Shown: positions 7,551 to 15,540, counted from the first letter of the stretch. The stretch is 64,000 nt of DNA from Campylobacterota bacterium (GCA_040752835.1 JBFMGG010000006.1:124001-188000), one strand, 5' to 3'. The notes: generated from the sequence alone by a model not told the origin. Numbers and translations are program-made.

Positions 7551-7624
7551 GAATATTGGAACAGATAAGGATCAACTATGAAACCCGCAATATTCAACAC
7601 CGAAATGGTGAGAGCGATACTTGA
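7469..7624 (+). CDS. Overlapping-frame ORF at the end of protein B
   Basis: A 51-residue acidic frame starting at ATG 7469 inside the Lys/Arg-rich gene and ending inside the ASCH-like gene. It encodes EEVTRDDFDTADEWHDYHQA followed by an MRILEQIR helix. The same peptide, with a few changes, is encoded at 6075-6166 in the -1 frame of the paralogue. Three of the codon differences between copies are silent in this frame. It may be a true overlapping gene, the product of a frameshift, or a duplicated relic. Confidence 0.35.
   Translation: MEAEPIEEVTRDDFDTADEWHDYHQAMRILEQIRINYETRNIQHRNGESDT
7505..7571 (+). repeat. Duplicated 3' block, copy 2 (partner 6089-6155)
   Basis: Second copy of the 67-base block covering the gene end and the ribosome-binding region of the following gene. 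Confidence 0.85.
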
Positions 7625-8276
7625 TGGACGAAAGACACAAACTCGCCGTATCGACAAACGACTTCCGAGCGGAGACATAGAGGTTACTACTCAGTTCGAT
7701 GAGCAGGGTCGATGCTTTGTATTCTTTGACGGTAAATGCTTCCCTCTTAAACACCGATTAGGTGAAGTCCTTTGGGTTCGTGAGCCTGCAAAAATTATTG
7801 AACACGCGGGAGTAACTACTTGGACAGCAGATAAGATACCTAATATCACGTATGAATACCTATCTGATAATTCATTTAATTGTATTGATATTCCAAGCAG
7901 ATTTGTTCCTATCCCAAAATGGTTAATAAACTGCCAAGGCATCCCGAACGGTTGTATCCGTGAAATGGCACGCACATTTATCCGTATCACTAATATCCGA
8001 GTTGAGCGATTGAATGAGATCAGCGAAGAGGATGCGATTGCTGAGGGCGCTATTAAAATTGAGCGAAATGTTAAAGGATACACAAATAGAACCTATACTA
8101 TGGTTGAATGGCACTATGGTAATGATGAAATGTCGGGACAGTCACCGAGTGATGCGTTTGGGTTATTTTGGGAATCAATCGACGGTAAAGAATCATTCGA
8201 TAATCGATACGTTTTGGTGATTGAGTTTGAACTGATCAGTAAAGAGGAGGCGTACCGTGAGCGCCATACCACGTAA
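7578..8276 (+). CDS. ASCH-like phage protein
   Basis: A 232-residue protein beginning MKPAIFNTEMVRAILDGRKTQTRR, the signature start of a widespread phage/prophage family related to ASCH domains. Further matches are LGEVLWVRE, then CIREMARTFIRITNIRVERLNEISEEDA, and SPSDAFGLFWESI near the C-terminus. ASCH domains have a PUA-like fold and are thought to bind RNA or modified nucleotides; the function of this phage group is unsettled. Base composition is more AT-rich than the neighbouring methyltransferase genes. AAGG at 7567-7570 is the ribosome-binding site. Confidence 0.8.
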   Translation: MKPAIFNTEMVRAILDGRKTQTRRIDKRLPSGDIEVTTQFDEQGRCFVFFDGKCFPLKHRLGEVLWVREPAKIIEHAGVTTWTADKIPNITYEYLSDNSFNCIDIPSRFVPIPKWLINCQGIPNGCIREMARTFIRITNIRVERLNEISEEDAIAEGAIKIERNVKGYTNRTYTMVEWHYGNDEMSGQSPSDAFGLFWESIDGKESFDNRYVLVIEFELISKEEAYRERHTT

Positions 8277-8568
8277 CCGCCTCCGCAATCTATCCGGTCA
8301 GACGATAACCGTCACCGCAGAGTATTGCAGGGAAGCCAAAAACCACCCAGATTCGCACCTGATCCGAAGGGTTCAGAACGAAGAAGGCCGCCACCTGTGC
8401 GACCACCTGTGGATCGAATGCAAAATCAAAAAGCCACCATCCTACGGCGACACGGTGATCGTCACCGGCGAAGTCGTCAAATACGGAAAATTCTCTTACA
8501 AAAAACAGCTTACCGAAGACTACGGACTGGGATACGTCCGGTGCTCGGTAATACGAAAGGAACCATGA
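8257..8568 (+). CDS. Small hypothetical protein (possible OB-fold)
   Basis: A 103-residue protein with GTG start at 8257 behind GAGGAG, overlapping the ASCH-like gene by 20 bases. Alternating beta-strand-like stretches (LSGQTITVTAEYC, DTVIVTGEVVKYGKF) suggest a small beta-barrel of OB type, which would fit a nucleic-acid-binding phage protein. This is a fold guess only. Its stop overlaps the next start in an ATGA. Confidence 0.5.
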   Translation: MSAIPRNRLRNLSGQTITVTAEYCREAKNHPDSHLIRRVQNEEGRHLCDHLWIECKIKKPPSYGDTVIVTGEVVKYGKFSYKKQLTEDYGLGYVRCSVIRKEP

Positions 8569-8750
8569 TGACAAAGCTTATCACATACCGCGATATTGAA
8601 AAAATCTACGGACTGAAAAAAAACACCCTTACGAAACTCTACATGAAGGGAGAATTCATACCGGCGATCAAAGTTGGAAACCGAAATTATTTCGAGGTGG
8701 AAAAGCTTGAAAAGTGGATTGAATCTAAAAAAGTTGATATCGCATCGTGA
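8565..8750 (+). CDS. Excisionase-like HTH protein
   Basis: A 61-residue protein beginning at ATG 8565 (a second ATG follows at once). The layout YRDIEKIYGLKKNTLTKLYM, then IPAIKVGNRNYFEVEKLEKWIE is the winged-helix MerR/Xis-type DNA-binding domain of phage excisionases and AlpA-like regulators. It is the last gene before tRNA-Leu, where Xis commonly sits. It could regulate excision together with an integrase outside the window. Confidence 0.7.
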   Translation: MMTKLITYRDIEKIYGLKKNTLTKLYMKGEFIPAIKVGNRNYFEVEKLEKWIESKKVDIAS

Positions 8751-8757
8751 AATCGAA

Positions 8758-8781
8758 GTTGTACCCCAAGTTGTACCCCAA
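8758..8781 (+). repeat. Tandem 12-bp direct repeat near the attachment site
   Basis: Two perfect head-to-tail copies of GTTGTACCCCAA, between the excisionase-like gene and tRNA-Leu. Short tandem direct repeats here fit arm-type integrase or excisionase binding sites. This role is inferred from position. Confidence 0.7.
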
Positions 8782-8839
8782 ACGAATTCTTAAAAATTTG
8801 AGTGATTGTTGCTAGGCTCTGAAAGTGCCTATTTTACGA

Positions 8840-8926
8840 TGGTGCGGTCGAGAGGACTTGAACCTCCACGACATTTCTGCCACTAGAACCTGAATCTAGC
8901 GTGTCTACCAATTTCACCACGACCGC
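8840..8926 (-). tRNA. tRNA-Leu (CAG)
   Basis: An 87-nt class II tRNA with encoded CCA (8840-8842 on the + strand reads TGG). The acceptor stem GCGGTCG pairs with CGACCGC, the anticodon loop is TTCAGGT between CTAGA and TCTAG, and there is a long variable arm and GGTTCAAGTCC T-loop. It is the probable integration target of the element, whose genes lie at its 3' end. It is co-directional with argB just upstream. Confidence 0.95.
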
Positions 8927-8988
8927 GTTAGTGTTTTGTGTGAAAAGAGACCGAAATTATAACGCAGGAAGCTTAAAGTTCGGGCCGA

Positions 8989-9840
8989 TCACAGGGTGAT
9001 CTGCGTCCCCACCCCTTCGGAGGTGAAAAGTTCGAGCAAAATCGCGTGCTCGATCCGGCCGTCGATGATGTGCGCTTTTTTGACGCCGCCGTCCACCGCT
9101 TCAAGGCACGCATCCACTTTGGGAACCATCCCGCCGCTAATCGTTCCGTCTTTTTTCAGCGCTTCGACTTCCGCTTCGCTGAGGGTAGAGAAAAGTTCTT
9201 TCTCTTTGTTCAGCACCCCCGGAGTATCGGTCATAAAAATCACTTTGCACGCACCGATGGCGGCGGCGATGGCCGATGCGGCGAGATCGGCATTGATGTT
9301 GTAACCCGGGTGTCCCAACGCTTCGTCGGCACCGATGGGGGCAATGACGGGGATGAAGTTTTCGCGCAGGAGGTTGTGGATGACGTCGGCTTTGACCTCG
9401 CTCACCCGTCCCGTAAGGCCGAATTTGGCTTCGTCTTTGGGCTTGGCTTTGAGGAAGTGGGCATCTTTCCCGCTGATCCCGATCGCCTTGGCCCCGTGGG
9501 AATTGAGCAGCGACGTGATCTCCTTGTTGATCTCCCCGCTGAGGACCATTTCGACGATCCGCATCACTTCGGGGGTGCTGACCCGTTCGCCGTCGATAAA
9601 CTCGGTCGGGATCTTCAGATCCCCCAGCAGCTGGCTGATGCGGCTCCCTCCGCCGTGGACGATGACGACCTTGACTCCCACCAGGTGCAGCAATACGATA
9701 TCCTGCGCGAATTTGGCCTTGAGTTCTTCGGAGCTTTGTGCCGATCCGCCGTATTTAATGACGACGATCTCGTCACGAAACTCTTTGATGAACGGCATCG
9801 CGTCCATCAGGGTTTTGACGGTATCAATCTTTTTTTGCAT
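8989..9840 (-). CDS. argB: Acetylglutamate kinase
   Basis: A 283-residue amino-acid kinase that phosphorylates N-acetylglutamate in arginine biosynthesis. The phosphate-binding VIKYGGSAQ near residue 28, VVIVHGGGSRIS, and the IFMTDTPGVL segment of the nucleotide site are all present at normal length. Its start overlaps lpxK by 17 bases, so it is the last gene of the nadE-degT-lpxK-argB run. argD is about 20 kb away in this window. Confidence 0.96.
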   Translation of the reverse strand: MQKKIDTVKTLMDAMPFIKEFRDEIVVIKYGGSAQSSEELKAKFAQDIVLLHLVGVKVVIVHGGGSRISQLLGDLKIPTEFIDGERVSTPEVMRIVEMVLSGEINKEITSLLNSHGAKAIGISGKDAHFLKAKPKDEAKFGLTGRVSEVKADVIHNLLRENFIPVIAPIGADEALGHPGYNINADLAASAIAAAIGACKVIFMTDTPGVLNKEKELFSTLSEAEVEALKKDGTISGGMVPKVDACLEAVDGGVKKAHIIDGRIEHAILLELFTSEGVGTQITL

Positions 9841-10735
9841 TGACGTATTCCTTTACCTGTTCGATAAGCGCCTCATCCACGTCCAGGGAAAGTTCCATGA
9901 CGGTGAGGTTGAGATTAAAAGACGCCATTTTAACGAAGTCTTTCTGAGTTACGAGCAGGCTCGTCGCCCCGGTCCGCTTGACGATCGCTTCGAGTTCGCC
10001 GGGGGTAAAGAGATGGTGATCTTCGAAATAAACCTTTTCGATTACTTCGGGGAGATGGGGATCGAGCCGTTCGGGACGGGCGATGGCGGTCACCAGAACC
10101 ATTTTACGCGTTGGATTCTGAATGCTCACCCGACGGGTGAACGTCGTCCCCTCTTCGGCGATAATCGCCGCTTTACCTTTCCAGAGTTTTTCGCGGAAGG
10201 CTCCGCTGGGGAGGCAGAACGGATTGGGAGTCGGAACGCGGATCAGCAGGTCAAGTTTCTCGATGGCGTGTTTCCCGTATCCGTCATCGAGCAGCACGAC
10301 GTCACACCCGATCGCTTTGGCTTCGGCGATGGCCCGTTCGCGGATCTCGCTGACGATCACCACGGCATGGGGCAACGACTTGGCATAGAGCATCGCTTCG
10401 TCCCCGCTTTGGGCGATGTCGCACAAAATGTCCCGGTCTTTGACGACCACCATACCGCGGCTCGATCTCCCGTACCCGCGTAAAACGACGGCGGGTTTGG
10501 TAAAGCGGCGTGCCAGTTCGATCACCAGAGGCGTTTTACCGCTCCCCCCCACAATCAGGTTGCCGACGCTGACAACCGGTATACCCTGATTTTTGGGAAC
10601 GCTTCGACGGTAGCGGATGTAGGCGCACAGACAATACAGGGCGCTTAAGGGGAGCAGCAAAAGCGAAAGGAGTTTCTGGAGCAGAGAGGGGCGATACAGA
10701 TACCCCTCCCCCCATCGTGTCAGAAAGCGTTTCAC
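9824..10735 (-). CDS. lpxK: Tetraacyldisaccharide 4'-kinase
   Basis: A 303-residue inner-membrane-associated kinase adding the 4'-phosphate to the lipid A disaccharide. An N-terminal hydrophobic segment (LLSLLLLPLSALYCLCAYI) is followed by a Walker A, VGGSGKTPLV (about 62-72), and by VLLDDGYGKHAIEKLDLLI, the family's DD/H region. Start overlaps the DegT-like stop in an ATGA. Length is normal for Campylobacterota. Confidence 0.94.
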   Translation of the reverse strand: MKRFLTRWGEGYLYRPSLLQKLLSLLLLPLSALYCLCAYIRYRRSVPKNQGIPVVSVGNLIVGGSGKTPLVIELARRFTKPAVVLRGYGRSSRGMVVVKDRDILCDIAQSGDEAMLYAKSLPHAVVIVSEIRERAIAEAKAIGCDVVLLDDGYGKHAIEKLDLLIRVPTPNPFCLPSGAFREKLWKGKAAIIAEEGTTFTRRVSIQNPTRKMVLVTAIARPERLDPHLPEVIEKVYFEDHHLFTPGELEAIVKRTGATSLLVTQKDFVKMASFNLNLTVMELSLDVDEALIEQVKEYVNAKKD

Positions 10736-11850
10736 ACCCGGGTCGACGCTACGTCCAGAATTGCTTCGCAGATCTCGTCGACATCATCGTCGCTCAAAGC
10801 GGCGTAGTTGGGAATCGAAAGAACCTGCTGGTAACTGCGCAGCGCGACCGGAAAATCGTTGACGCGCAGCGAATATTTTGCCTTGTAGTAGCTCAGCAGG
10901 TGCAGGGGAATGTAGTGGAGGCCGCATTCGATCCCGCGCGCCGAAAGCTCACGGGCGAAAGAGTCGCGGTTTTTGTCGACTTTGATGATGAAGAGCGAAT
11001 AGGGATGTTCTTCGTTCGCAATCGGCAGTTTGATGTGGGGTGCCCCTTCGAGACGCTCGTTGTACACCGCGGCGATCTCGCGCTGACGTTCGATGATGTC
11101 GTCTTGCTTTTCAAGCTGCACGAGGATCGTGGCCGCATCCAGCGGGCTCATCATGTACTGGCTCCCGATATCGGTGACGTCGTAGATGTAGCCCAGCGAT
11201 TCGTCTTCGGTCACCATCGCATGGTTTCGGAGCAACCGGGCCCGTTCGATGATCTCTTCGTCGTCGCTGACGAGCATTCCCCCGTTACAGACGTTGCGGC
11301 GGAGATGGGGACTGAAATCAAAACAGGTGATGTCGGCGCCGGTCGAACCGATTTTCCGGCCTTTATAGGTCGCTCCCAGTGCGTCTGAAGCGTCTTCGAC
11401 GATTTTGACGTCGTATTGTTTGGCGATCTCGTAGAGGCGGTCTAGGTCGACGCTCTGCCCACCCACGTGCGAAACGATGACCGCTTTGAGTTTTTTGCTT
11501 TTGTTCTCGGCCAGATAATGCTCGAGTTTGCCCAGATCGATGTTAAAGGTATCGGGATCAATATCGATGAAAATCGGCTCGGCGTCGAAATGGCGCACCA
11601 CTTCAGGAACCGAGGGATAGGCATTGATCGAACACAGTACCTTGTCACCCCGCTTGAGATCGATCGCCAGCATCGCCAGATGCAGTGCCGCAGTGCCGTG
11701 CGAAGTGGCCAGGGCGTACGAAGCGCCGATATACGATTCAAACGCGCTTTCGAGATCTTTGATGATGTCCGGCGCCTCGCCGTCGAGCACCTCGTCGATT
11801 TTTTCTCTCTCATCTCCTCCGACTTCGACACGATAAAACGGGATATTCAT
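10732..11850 (-). CDS. DegT/DnrJ/EryC1/StrS-family protein lacking the PLP lysine
   Basis: A 372-residue fold-type I aminotransferase homologue. The N-terminal YALATSHGTAALHLAM and IVEDASDALGATYKG match the sugar-aminotransferase family. The segment that normally reads like FSFHPVK-x(6)-EGGM here reads FDFSPHLRRNVCNGGM, with Leu where the internal-aldimine Lys should be; I re-read the codons at 11281-11340 to confirm this. The protein may bind PLP/PMP without transamination, act like the His-substituted dehydratase ColD, or be regulatory. Context between lpxK and nadE suggests an envelope sugar role, but this is weak. Confidence 0.85.
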   Translation of the reverse strand: MNIPFYRVEVGGDEREKIDEVLDGEAPDIIKDLESAFESYIGASYALATSHGTAALHLAMLAIDLKRGDKVLCSINAYPSVPEVVRHFDAEPIFIDIDPDTFNIDLGKLEHYLAENKSKKLKAVIVSHVGGQSVDLDRLYEIAKQYDVKIVEDASDALGATYKGRKIGSTGADITCFDFSPHLRRNVCNGGMLVSDDEEIIERARLLRNHAMVTEDESLGYIYDVTDIGSQYMMSPLDAATILVQLEKQDDIIERQREIAAVYNERLEGAPHIKLPIANEEHPYSLFIIKVDKNRDSFARELSARGIECGLHYIPLHLLSYYKAKYSLRVNDFPVALRSYQQVLSIPNYAALSDDDVDEICEAILDVASTRV

Positions 11851-11863
11851 CTGCTTTTCCTTT

Positions 11864-12664
11864 TTATAGGGTTATATCTCTGGGATAATTGAAATCGATA
11901 TTGACGGTACGCGCTGTCAGTTTGGCGATTACCGGCATGCGGCGTTTGAACTGATTTTTATAAATCTTTCCGATAATCATATCGACCAAATCGGGTTTTT
12001 CTCCACCCATGATCATCTCTTCGCGTGTATGGCGTTCCTCAACGTAACGTTTCAACACACGGTCCAGATCGCTGTAAGGGTAGCCGATCTCGGCTTCGTC
12101 GCTCTGCCCTTCCCACAAATCGGCGCTGGGCGGTTTGGAAAGGATGGAATCGGGAATCCCAAGATGGCGGGCCAGTTCGAAAACCTCGGTTTTGTACAAA
12201 TCGCCGATCGGGTTGAGGGCGCTGGCCAGATCGCCGTAGAGGGTTCCGTAGCCGAGCATCAATTCGCTTTTGTTGCTGGTCCCCAGCACCAGTGCCCCTT
12301 CACGCGCGGAAATATCAAACAGCGTCACCATCCGAAGCCGTGCGGAGAGGTTGCCGATGCGAAGCGCCGACATCCCCTCTTCTCCGTAGGCGCGTAACAT
12401 CGGTTCGATGGTGCGGGTTTCGCTGCGAAGGCCGAAAACGCGGCACAGTTCGTCGGCGTCGTCCAGGCTGCTTTGGGACGAATAGTGCGAGGGCATTTTG
12501 ACGCACAGAAGATCATCTCCGAATGCACGGTGAGCCAGCACCGCGACCACGGCCGAATCAATACCGCCGCTTAAACCGACGACCGTTTTAGCGAGGCCGG
12601 TCTTGCGAACTTCCTCTTCCAAAAACCGTGTCAGATACTCGCTGATCAATGCGTACTTGCCCAC
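11864..12664 (-). CDS. nadE: NAD(+) synthetase, ammonia-dependent type
   Basis: A 266-residue N-type ATP pyrophosphatase converting deamido-NAD to NAD. The VVGLSGGIDSAVVAV P-loop (about 28-42), LGTSNKSELMLGYGTLYGDL, and PSADLWEGQSDE motifs are all present. There is no N-terminal glutaminase domain, so it should use ammonia directly. It heads a minus-strand run with the DegT-like gene, lpxK and argB. Confidence 0.95.
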   Translation of the reverse strand: MGKYALISEYLTRFLEEEVRKTGLAKTVVGLSGGIDSAVVAVLAHRAFGDDLLCVKMPSHYSSQSSLDDADELCRVFGLRSETRTIEPMLRAYGEEGMSALRIGNLSARLRMVTLFDISAREGALVLGTSNKSELMLGYGTLYGDLASALNPIGDLYKTEVFELARHLGIPDSILSKPPSADLWEGQSDEAEIGYPYSDLDRVLKRYVEERHTREEMIMGGEKPDLVDMIIGKIYKNQFKRRMPVIAKLTARTVNIDFNYPRDITL

Positions 12665-12724
12665 CTGCCAACCTTACCGTAAAATTAACATTTTGCATTA
12701 TAACGTAAAATCGCGCGGCCGCCG

Positions 12725-13537
12725 TCAACATCGGTTCGACGAAATTTTTTCAAGTTCCCCCTGGGCAAATCCGGCGCGCCGCCGGGCCTCGCAGTTGATA
12801 TCGATTTTTCGGGGAAAGCTCCCGGGGTAATGACGTTCGATGATTTCGAAATACGAAGATTGGGGGATCTGCTCTTTTCGGCAGGATCGGGCAAACCATT
12901 TGTCCCCTTTTCGGACGTGATCGACCTCTTCGTCGAGAATGACGTGGAGCGCCGCGATGATTTTCGCGACCATCGGCTCTTTTTTGTGCGGCTCGAGTTT
13001 TCGCAGGATCTGCGGCGTCGCGTCCAGACCGTTGGCTTCGAGGTAACGGGGGACTACCGCCATCCGTTCGCTGAGGCTCAGTGTCCGCATCGATGCTTCG
13101 AACAGCGCGTCGTGTACCGGATATGCTCCGTATCCGCTCCCGAGTTCGCGCAACAGCGCCTCGATCATCTCGAAATGACGAACCTCGTCGTCGGCCACTT
13201 CGAGCCAGTCGCGTTCGAACTCCTCCCCTTCGTCCCGAAACCGGTAAACCGCATCAAGGGCGAGATCGATCGCGCTGTATTCGATGTGGGCGATCGCGTG
13301 CAGCAGCAACGTCTGGCCGTGGGGAGATTTGAGATGGTTACGCCGCGGGACCTCTTTGGGATCGGCGATCGTACAAAATCCCTCATACGAGGGGTGTTCG
13401 AAAACCCGACACGCCCGGGCGGGATCGCGGCTGACGCTCCCGTTTTGATAGGCGGCATAAAAGGTTTTGAATCCCCCGATCTTTTCGGCCGGGGCGGCCG
13501 TTTCCAGCAGTGTTTCGAGAGTACCGTAAAGTTCCAT
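12725..13537 (-). CDS. DUF455 ferritin-like protein
   Basis: A 270-residue protein of the DUF455 (MiaE-like ferritin) family. Putative di-metal ligands appear as HIEYSAIDLALDAVYRF, DDEVRHFEMIEALLRELG and LDEEVDHV, the E-x-x-H pairs of a four-helix bundle. Family members are linked to oxygen-dependent hydroxylation, but the substrate is not established. It is transcribed away from the MBL-fold gene; the 41-base gap must hold both promoters. Confidence 0.85.
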   Translation of the reverse strand: MELYGTLETLLETAAPAEKIGGFKTFYAAYQNGSVSRDPARACRVFEHPSYEGFCTIADPKEVPRRNHLKSPHGQTLLLHAIAHIEYSAIDLALDAVYRFRDEGEEFERDWLEVADDEVRHFEMIEALLRELGSGYGAYPVHDALFEASMRTLSLSERMAVVPRYLEANGLDATPQILRKLEPHKKEPMVAKIIAALHVILDEEVDHVRKGDKWFARSCRKEQIPQSSYFEIIERHYPGSFPRKIDINCEARRRAGFAQGELEKISSNRC

Positions 13538-13578
13538 GGAGCCAATTATGCTAAAATTTGACTAAAAAAGAGCACTGT

Positions 13579-14172
13579 ATGGAAATTCTAAAACGCCCGA
13601 TGGGCGATTATCAGACCAACTGCTATATCGTCAAAATCGACGGCAAGGAGATCATCATCGATCCGGGGATGGGGGCCACCGAATGGGTCCTTTCCAACGT
13701 CTCCAGTCCCGTCGCCATCCTCAATACCCACGGTCATTTCGACCACGTATGGAGCAACAGCGAACTCCAGCGCAGGCTGGGCGTCCCCCTCTACGCTCCC
13801 AAAGCGGATCTTATGCTTCTTTCGGGGAGTACGTGGATGCCCGATCTTCCCCCCTCGGTTCCCGATGTCGAAGTTGACGGGGACCAAACGTTTGACATTT
13901 CGGGGATCCGGGTGACGTTCCACCATTTTCCGGGCCACTGCCCGGGGTGTTCGATGATCGAGATCGGTGATGCCGTTTTCAGCGGCGATTTTCTGTTCGA
14001 AGGTTCGATCGGGCGTTGGGATTTCCCCTACTCCGATCCCGAAGCGATGCGCCAAAGCCTCAAAAAGTTTGCGCTCTGGAGCGACGACAAACCGCTCTAT
14101 CCGGGCCACGGAAGAGCAACGAGCGTCCGTGCGGAACAGCGTAACGTCGACTACTGGCTGAAGGTGGTCTAA
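13579..14172 (+). CDS. Metallo-beta-lactamase-fold hydrolase
   Basis: A 197-residue MBL hydrolase. THGHFDH gives the H-x-H-x-D-H metal site, FPGHCPG and FSGDFLF give later ligands, and YPGHGRAT the terminal His. This matches small GloB-like thioesterases, but I would not assign glyoxalase II. ATG 13579 with AAGAG upstream was chosen over an in-frame TTG at 13558 that lies in the promoter region. Confidence 0.88.
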   Translation: MEILKRPMGDYQTNCYIVKIDGKEIIIDPGMGATEWVLSNVSSPVAILNTHGHFDHVWSNSELQRRLGVPLYAPKADLMLLSGSTWMPDLPPSVPDVEVDGDQTFDISGIRVTFHHFPGHCPGCSMIEIGDAVFSGDFLFEGSIGRWDFPYSDPEAMRQSLKKFALWSDDKPLYPGHGRATSVRAEQRNVDYWLKVV

Positions 14173-14176
14173 CCCC

Positions 14177-14644
14177 TTATTCGACGTTTTTCATCAAATC
14201 GAGGCGCAAAACGTGGCGCTCGGTAATAACCGTTTTGAATTCCCCTTCGAACACTTTGATCTCATGGACGAAACCCTTGACGGTGACGTTGCGTTTACGC
14301 CCCTCTTTTTGGTGTTCGGTCGCTTCGAACGTCACGACGTCGCCGGAGCGGACGGGGGCCAGGAAAAGACAGTTGCACGAGGCCAGCACGACGTTGGGCT
14401 CGTTCACCGCGGCCATCGCCGCGAAATCGGCGGCACTGAAAATAAAGCCGCCGTGTACCAGTCCGAGCTCGTCCGCCCGCATGACGTCGCTGGTTTCGAG
14501 CGTCACCTGCGCGTAACCGCTTTCCAGCCGTACGATATAACCGCTGAATGAGGTATTGATCCGTTCGTGCGTGTTCAGCGCCGCCTGGGGATTTGTAACC
14601 GACTGGAGCACTTCCGTCGCTGTTTCTACTGCTTCTTTCGCCAA
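14177..14644 (-). CDS. Hotdog-fold thioesterase
   Basis: A 155-residue PaaI-type hotdog protein: VHGGFIFSAADFAAMAAVN is the family helix and HGG motif. It should hydrolyse acyl-CoA or a related thioester; the substrate is unknown. The start is TTG at 14644 behind AAGGA. It lies immediately downstream of cmoB on the same strand. Confidence 0.83.
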   Translation of the reverse strand: MAKEAVETATEVLQSVTNPQAALNTHERINTSFSGYIVRLESGYAQVTLETSDVMRADELGLVHGGFIFSAADFAAMAAVNEPNVVLASCNCLFLAPVRSGDVVTFEATEHQKEGRKRNVTVKGFVHEIKVFEGEFKTVITERHVLRLDLMKNVE

Positions 14645-14646
14645 AA

Positions 14647-15540
14647 TTATCCTTTTTTGATCCGTACGTATCCCCGTTTGGGCGCGGGATACCCCTCTAC
14701 TGTTTTGCTATTATCGGCCGGATCGAGAAAATCTTCAAGACTTTGCGACTCGATCCAGTCGGTTTTGCGCTGTTCATCGGAGGTTGTTACCACCGTTCCC
14801 AGCACCTCGAATTCTTTAAACCCGGCCCGGATGCACCAGTTTTCCAGTGCTTTGAGCGTAGGGACGAAATAGACGTTGGAAATTTTGGAATAGCTTTCCG
14901 AGGGGCACAGCGCGACCGCTTCGTCGCCGTCGATGATGAACGTATCCAGATAGACTTCTCCCCCTTCGGCGAGCCCCTGCCGCAACCCTTTGAGCATGGC
15001 GACGGGATCGCTGCGGTGGTACAGCACCCCCAGGCAGAAGATGACGTCGAATTTTTCCTCGTAATACGGCAGGTGTTCAACCCCCAAAAGCTCGTAAACG
15101 ATGTCGGTTTTCGCAAACCGGTTGATCAGATCGAACTGCGTCTTAAAAAGTGCGGAAGGGTCGAATCCGACCATTTTTGCGGGAGCGTCTTCGAGAAAAC
15201 GGAACATGTAATAACCGTTGTTGCAGCCGATGTCGGCGACTTTTTTGCCGCGCAGGTCGAAATGGGGGCGGAGAAAGTTGTATTTCATGTCCGAACGCCA
15301 TTCGGTATCGATCAAAAGTCCGAAAAGGTCAAACGGCCCTTTGCGCCAGGGCATCATCATCCGTGCGACTCTTTCGAGTTCCGCGGCGTCGATCTCTCCG
15401 CCGCCGCGAAGGGCGACCGTATTCTGCGACGAAAGTTCGGCCCTGAAATCGGGAAGGACGGCGAGTGCTTCGCGCAAAGGCGCGATGTTTTTCCACTCCA
15501 TCCATTTCATCCGTTCGGCGCGTATCGCGTTTAAATCCAT
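14647..15540 (-). CDS. cmoB: tRNA U34 carboxymethyltransferase
   Basis: A 297-residue carboxy-SAM-dependent enzyme making cmo5U34 in tRNA. The conserved [18 protein letters not shown] block precedes the SAM-fold motif [15 protein letters not shown] (about 108-122) and [14 protein letters not shown]. Length is slightly below the E. coli protein. It is divergent from the cation transporter across a palindromic promoter region (15592-15615). Confidence 0.93.
   Translation of the reverse strand: MDLNAIRAERMKWMEWKNIAPLREALAVLPDFRAELSSQNTVALRGGGEIDAAELERVARMMMPWRKGPFDLFGLLIDTEWRSDMKYNFLRPHFDLRGKKVADIGCNNGYYMFRFLEDAPAKMVGFDPSALFKTQFDLINRFAKTDIVYELLGVEHLPYYEEKFDVIFCLGVLYHRSDPVAMLKGLRQGLAEGGEVYLDTFIIDGDEAVALCPSESYSKISNVYFVPTLKALENWCIRAGFKEFEVLGTVVTTSDEQRKTDWIESQSLEDFLDPADNSKTVEGYPAPKRGYVRIKKG

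Larger units (their letters stand above)
1..8839. mobile_element. End of an integrated phage- or plasmid-like element at tRNA-Leu
   Basis: All genes from the window start to 8750 lie on the + strand, mostly with 4-base or short overlaps, and are of mobile-element type: ParA/ParB, two solitary DNA methyltransferases, an ASCH-like phage protein, a phage HDD-motif protein and an excisionase-like HTH protein. Housekeeping genes begin right after the 3' end of tRNA-Leu at 8840, a classic integration site. A tandem 12-bp repeat lies between the excisionase-like gene and the tRNA. I see no integrase, capsid, terminase or conjugation gene here, so the left end and the element class (prophage, phage-plasmid or integrative element) cannot be decided. 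The right boundary is inferred from the tRNA and the change in gene content. Confidence 0.8.

Noticed and set aside
8758-8781. Tandem 12-bp repeat as a possible CRISPR or iteron array
   Set aside because: Only two copies with no spacer, no cas gene and no replication initiator nearby. Attachment-site arm repeats fit better.
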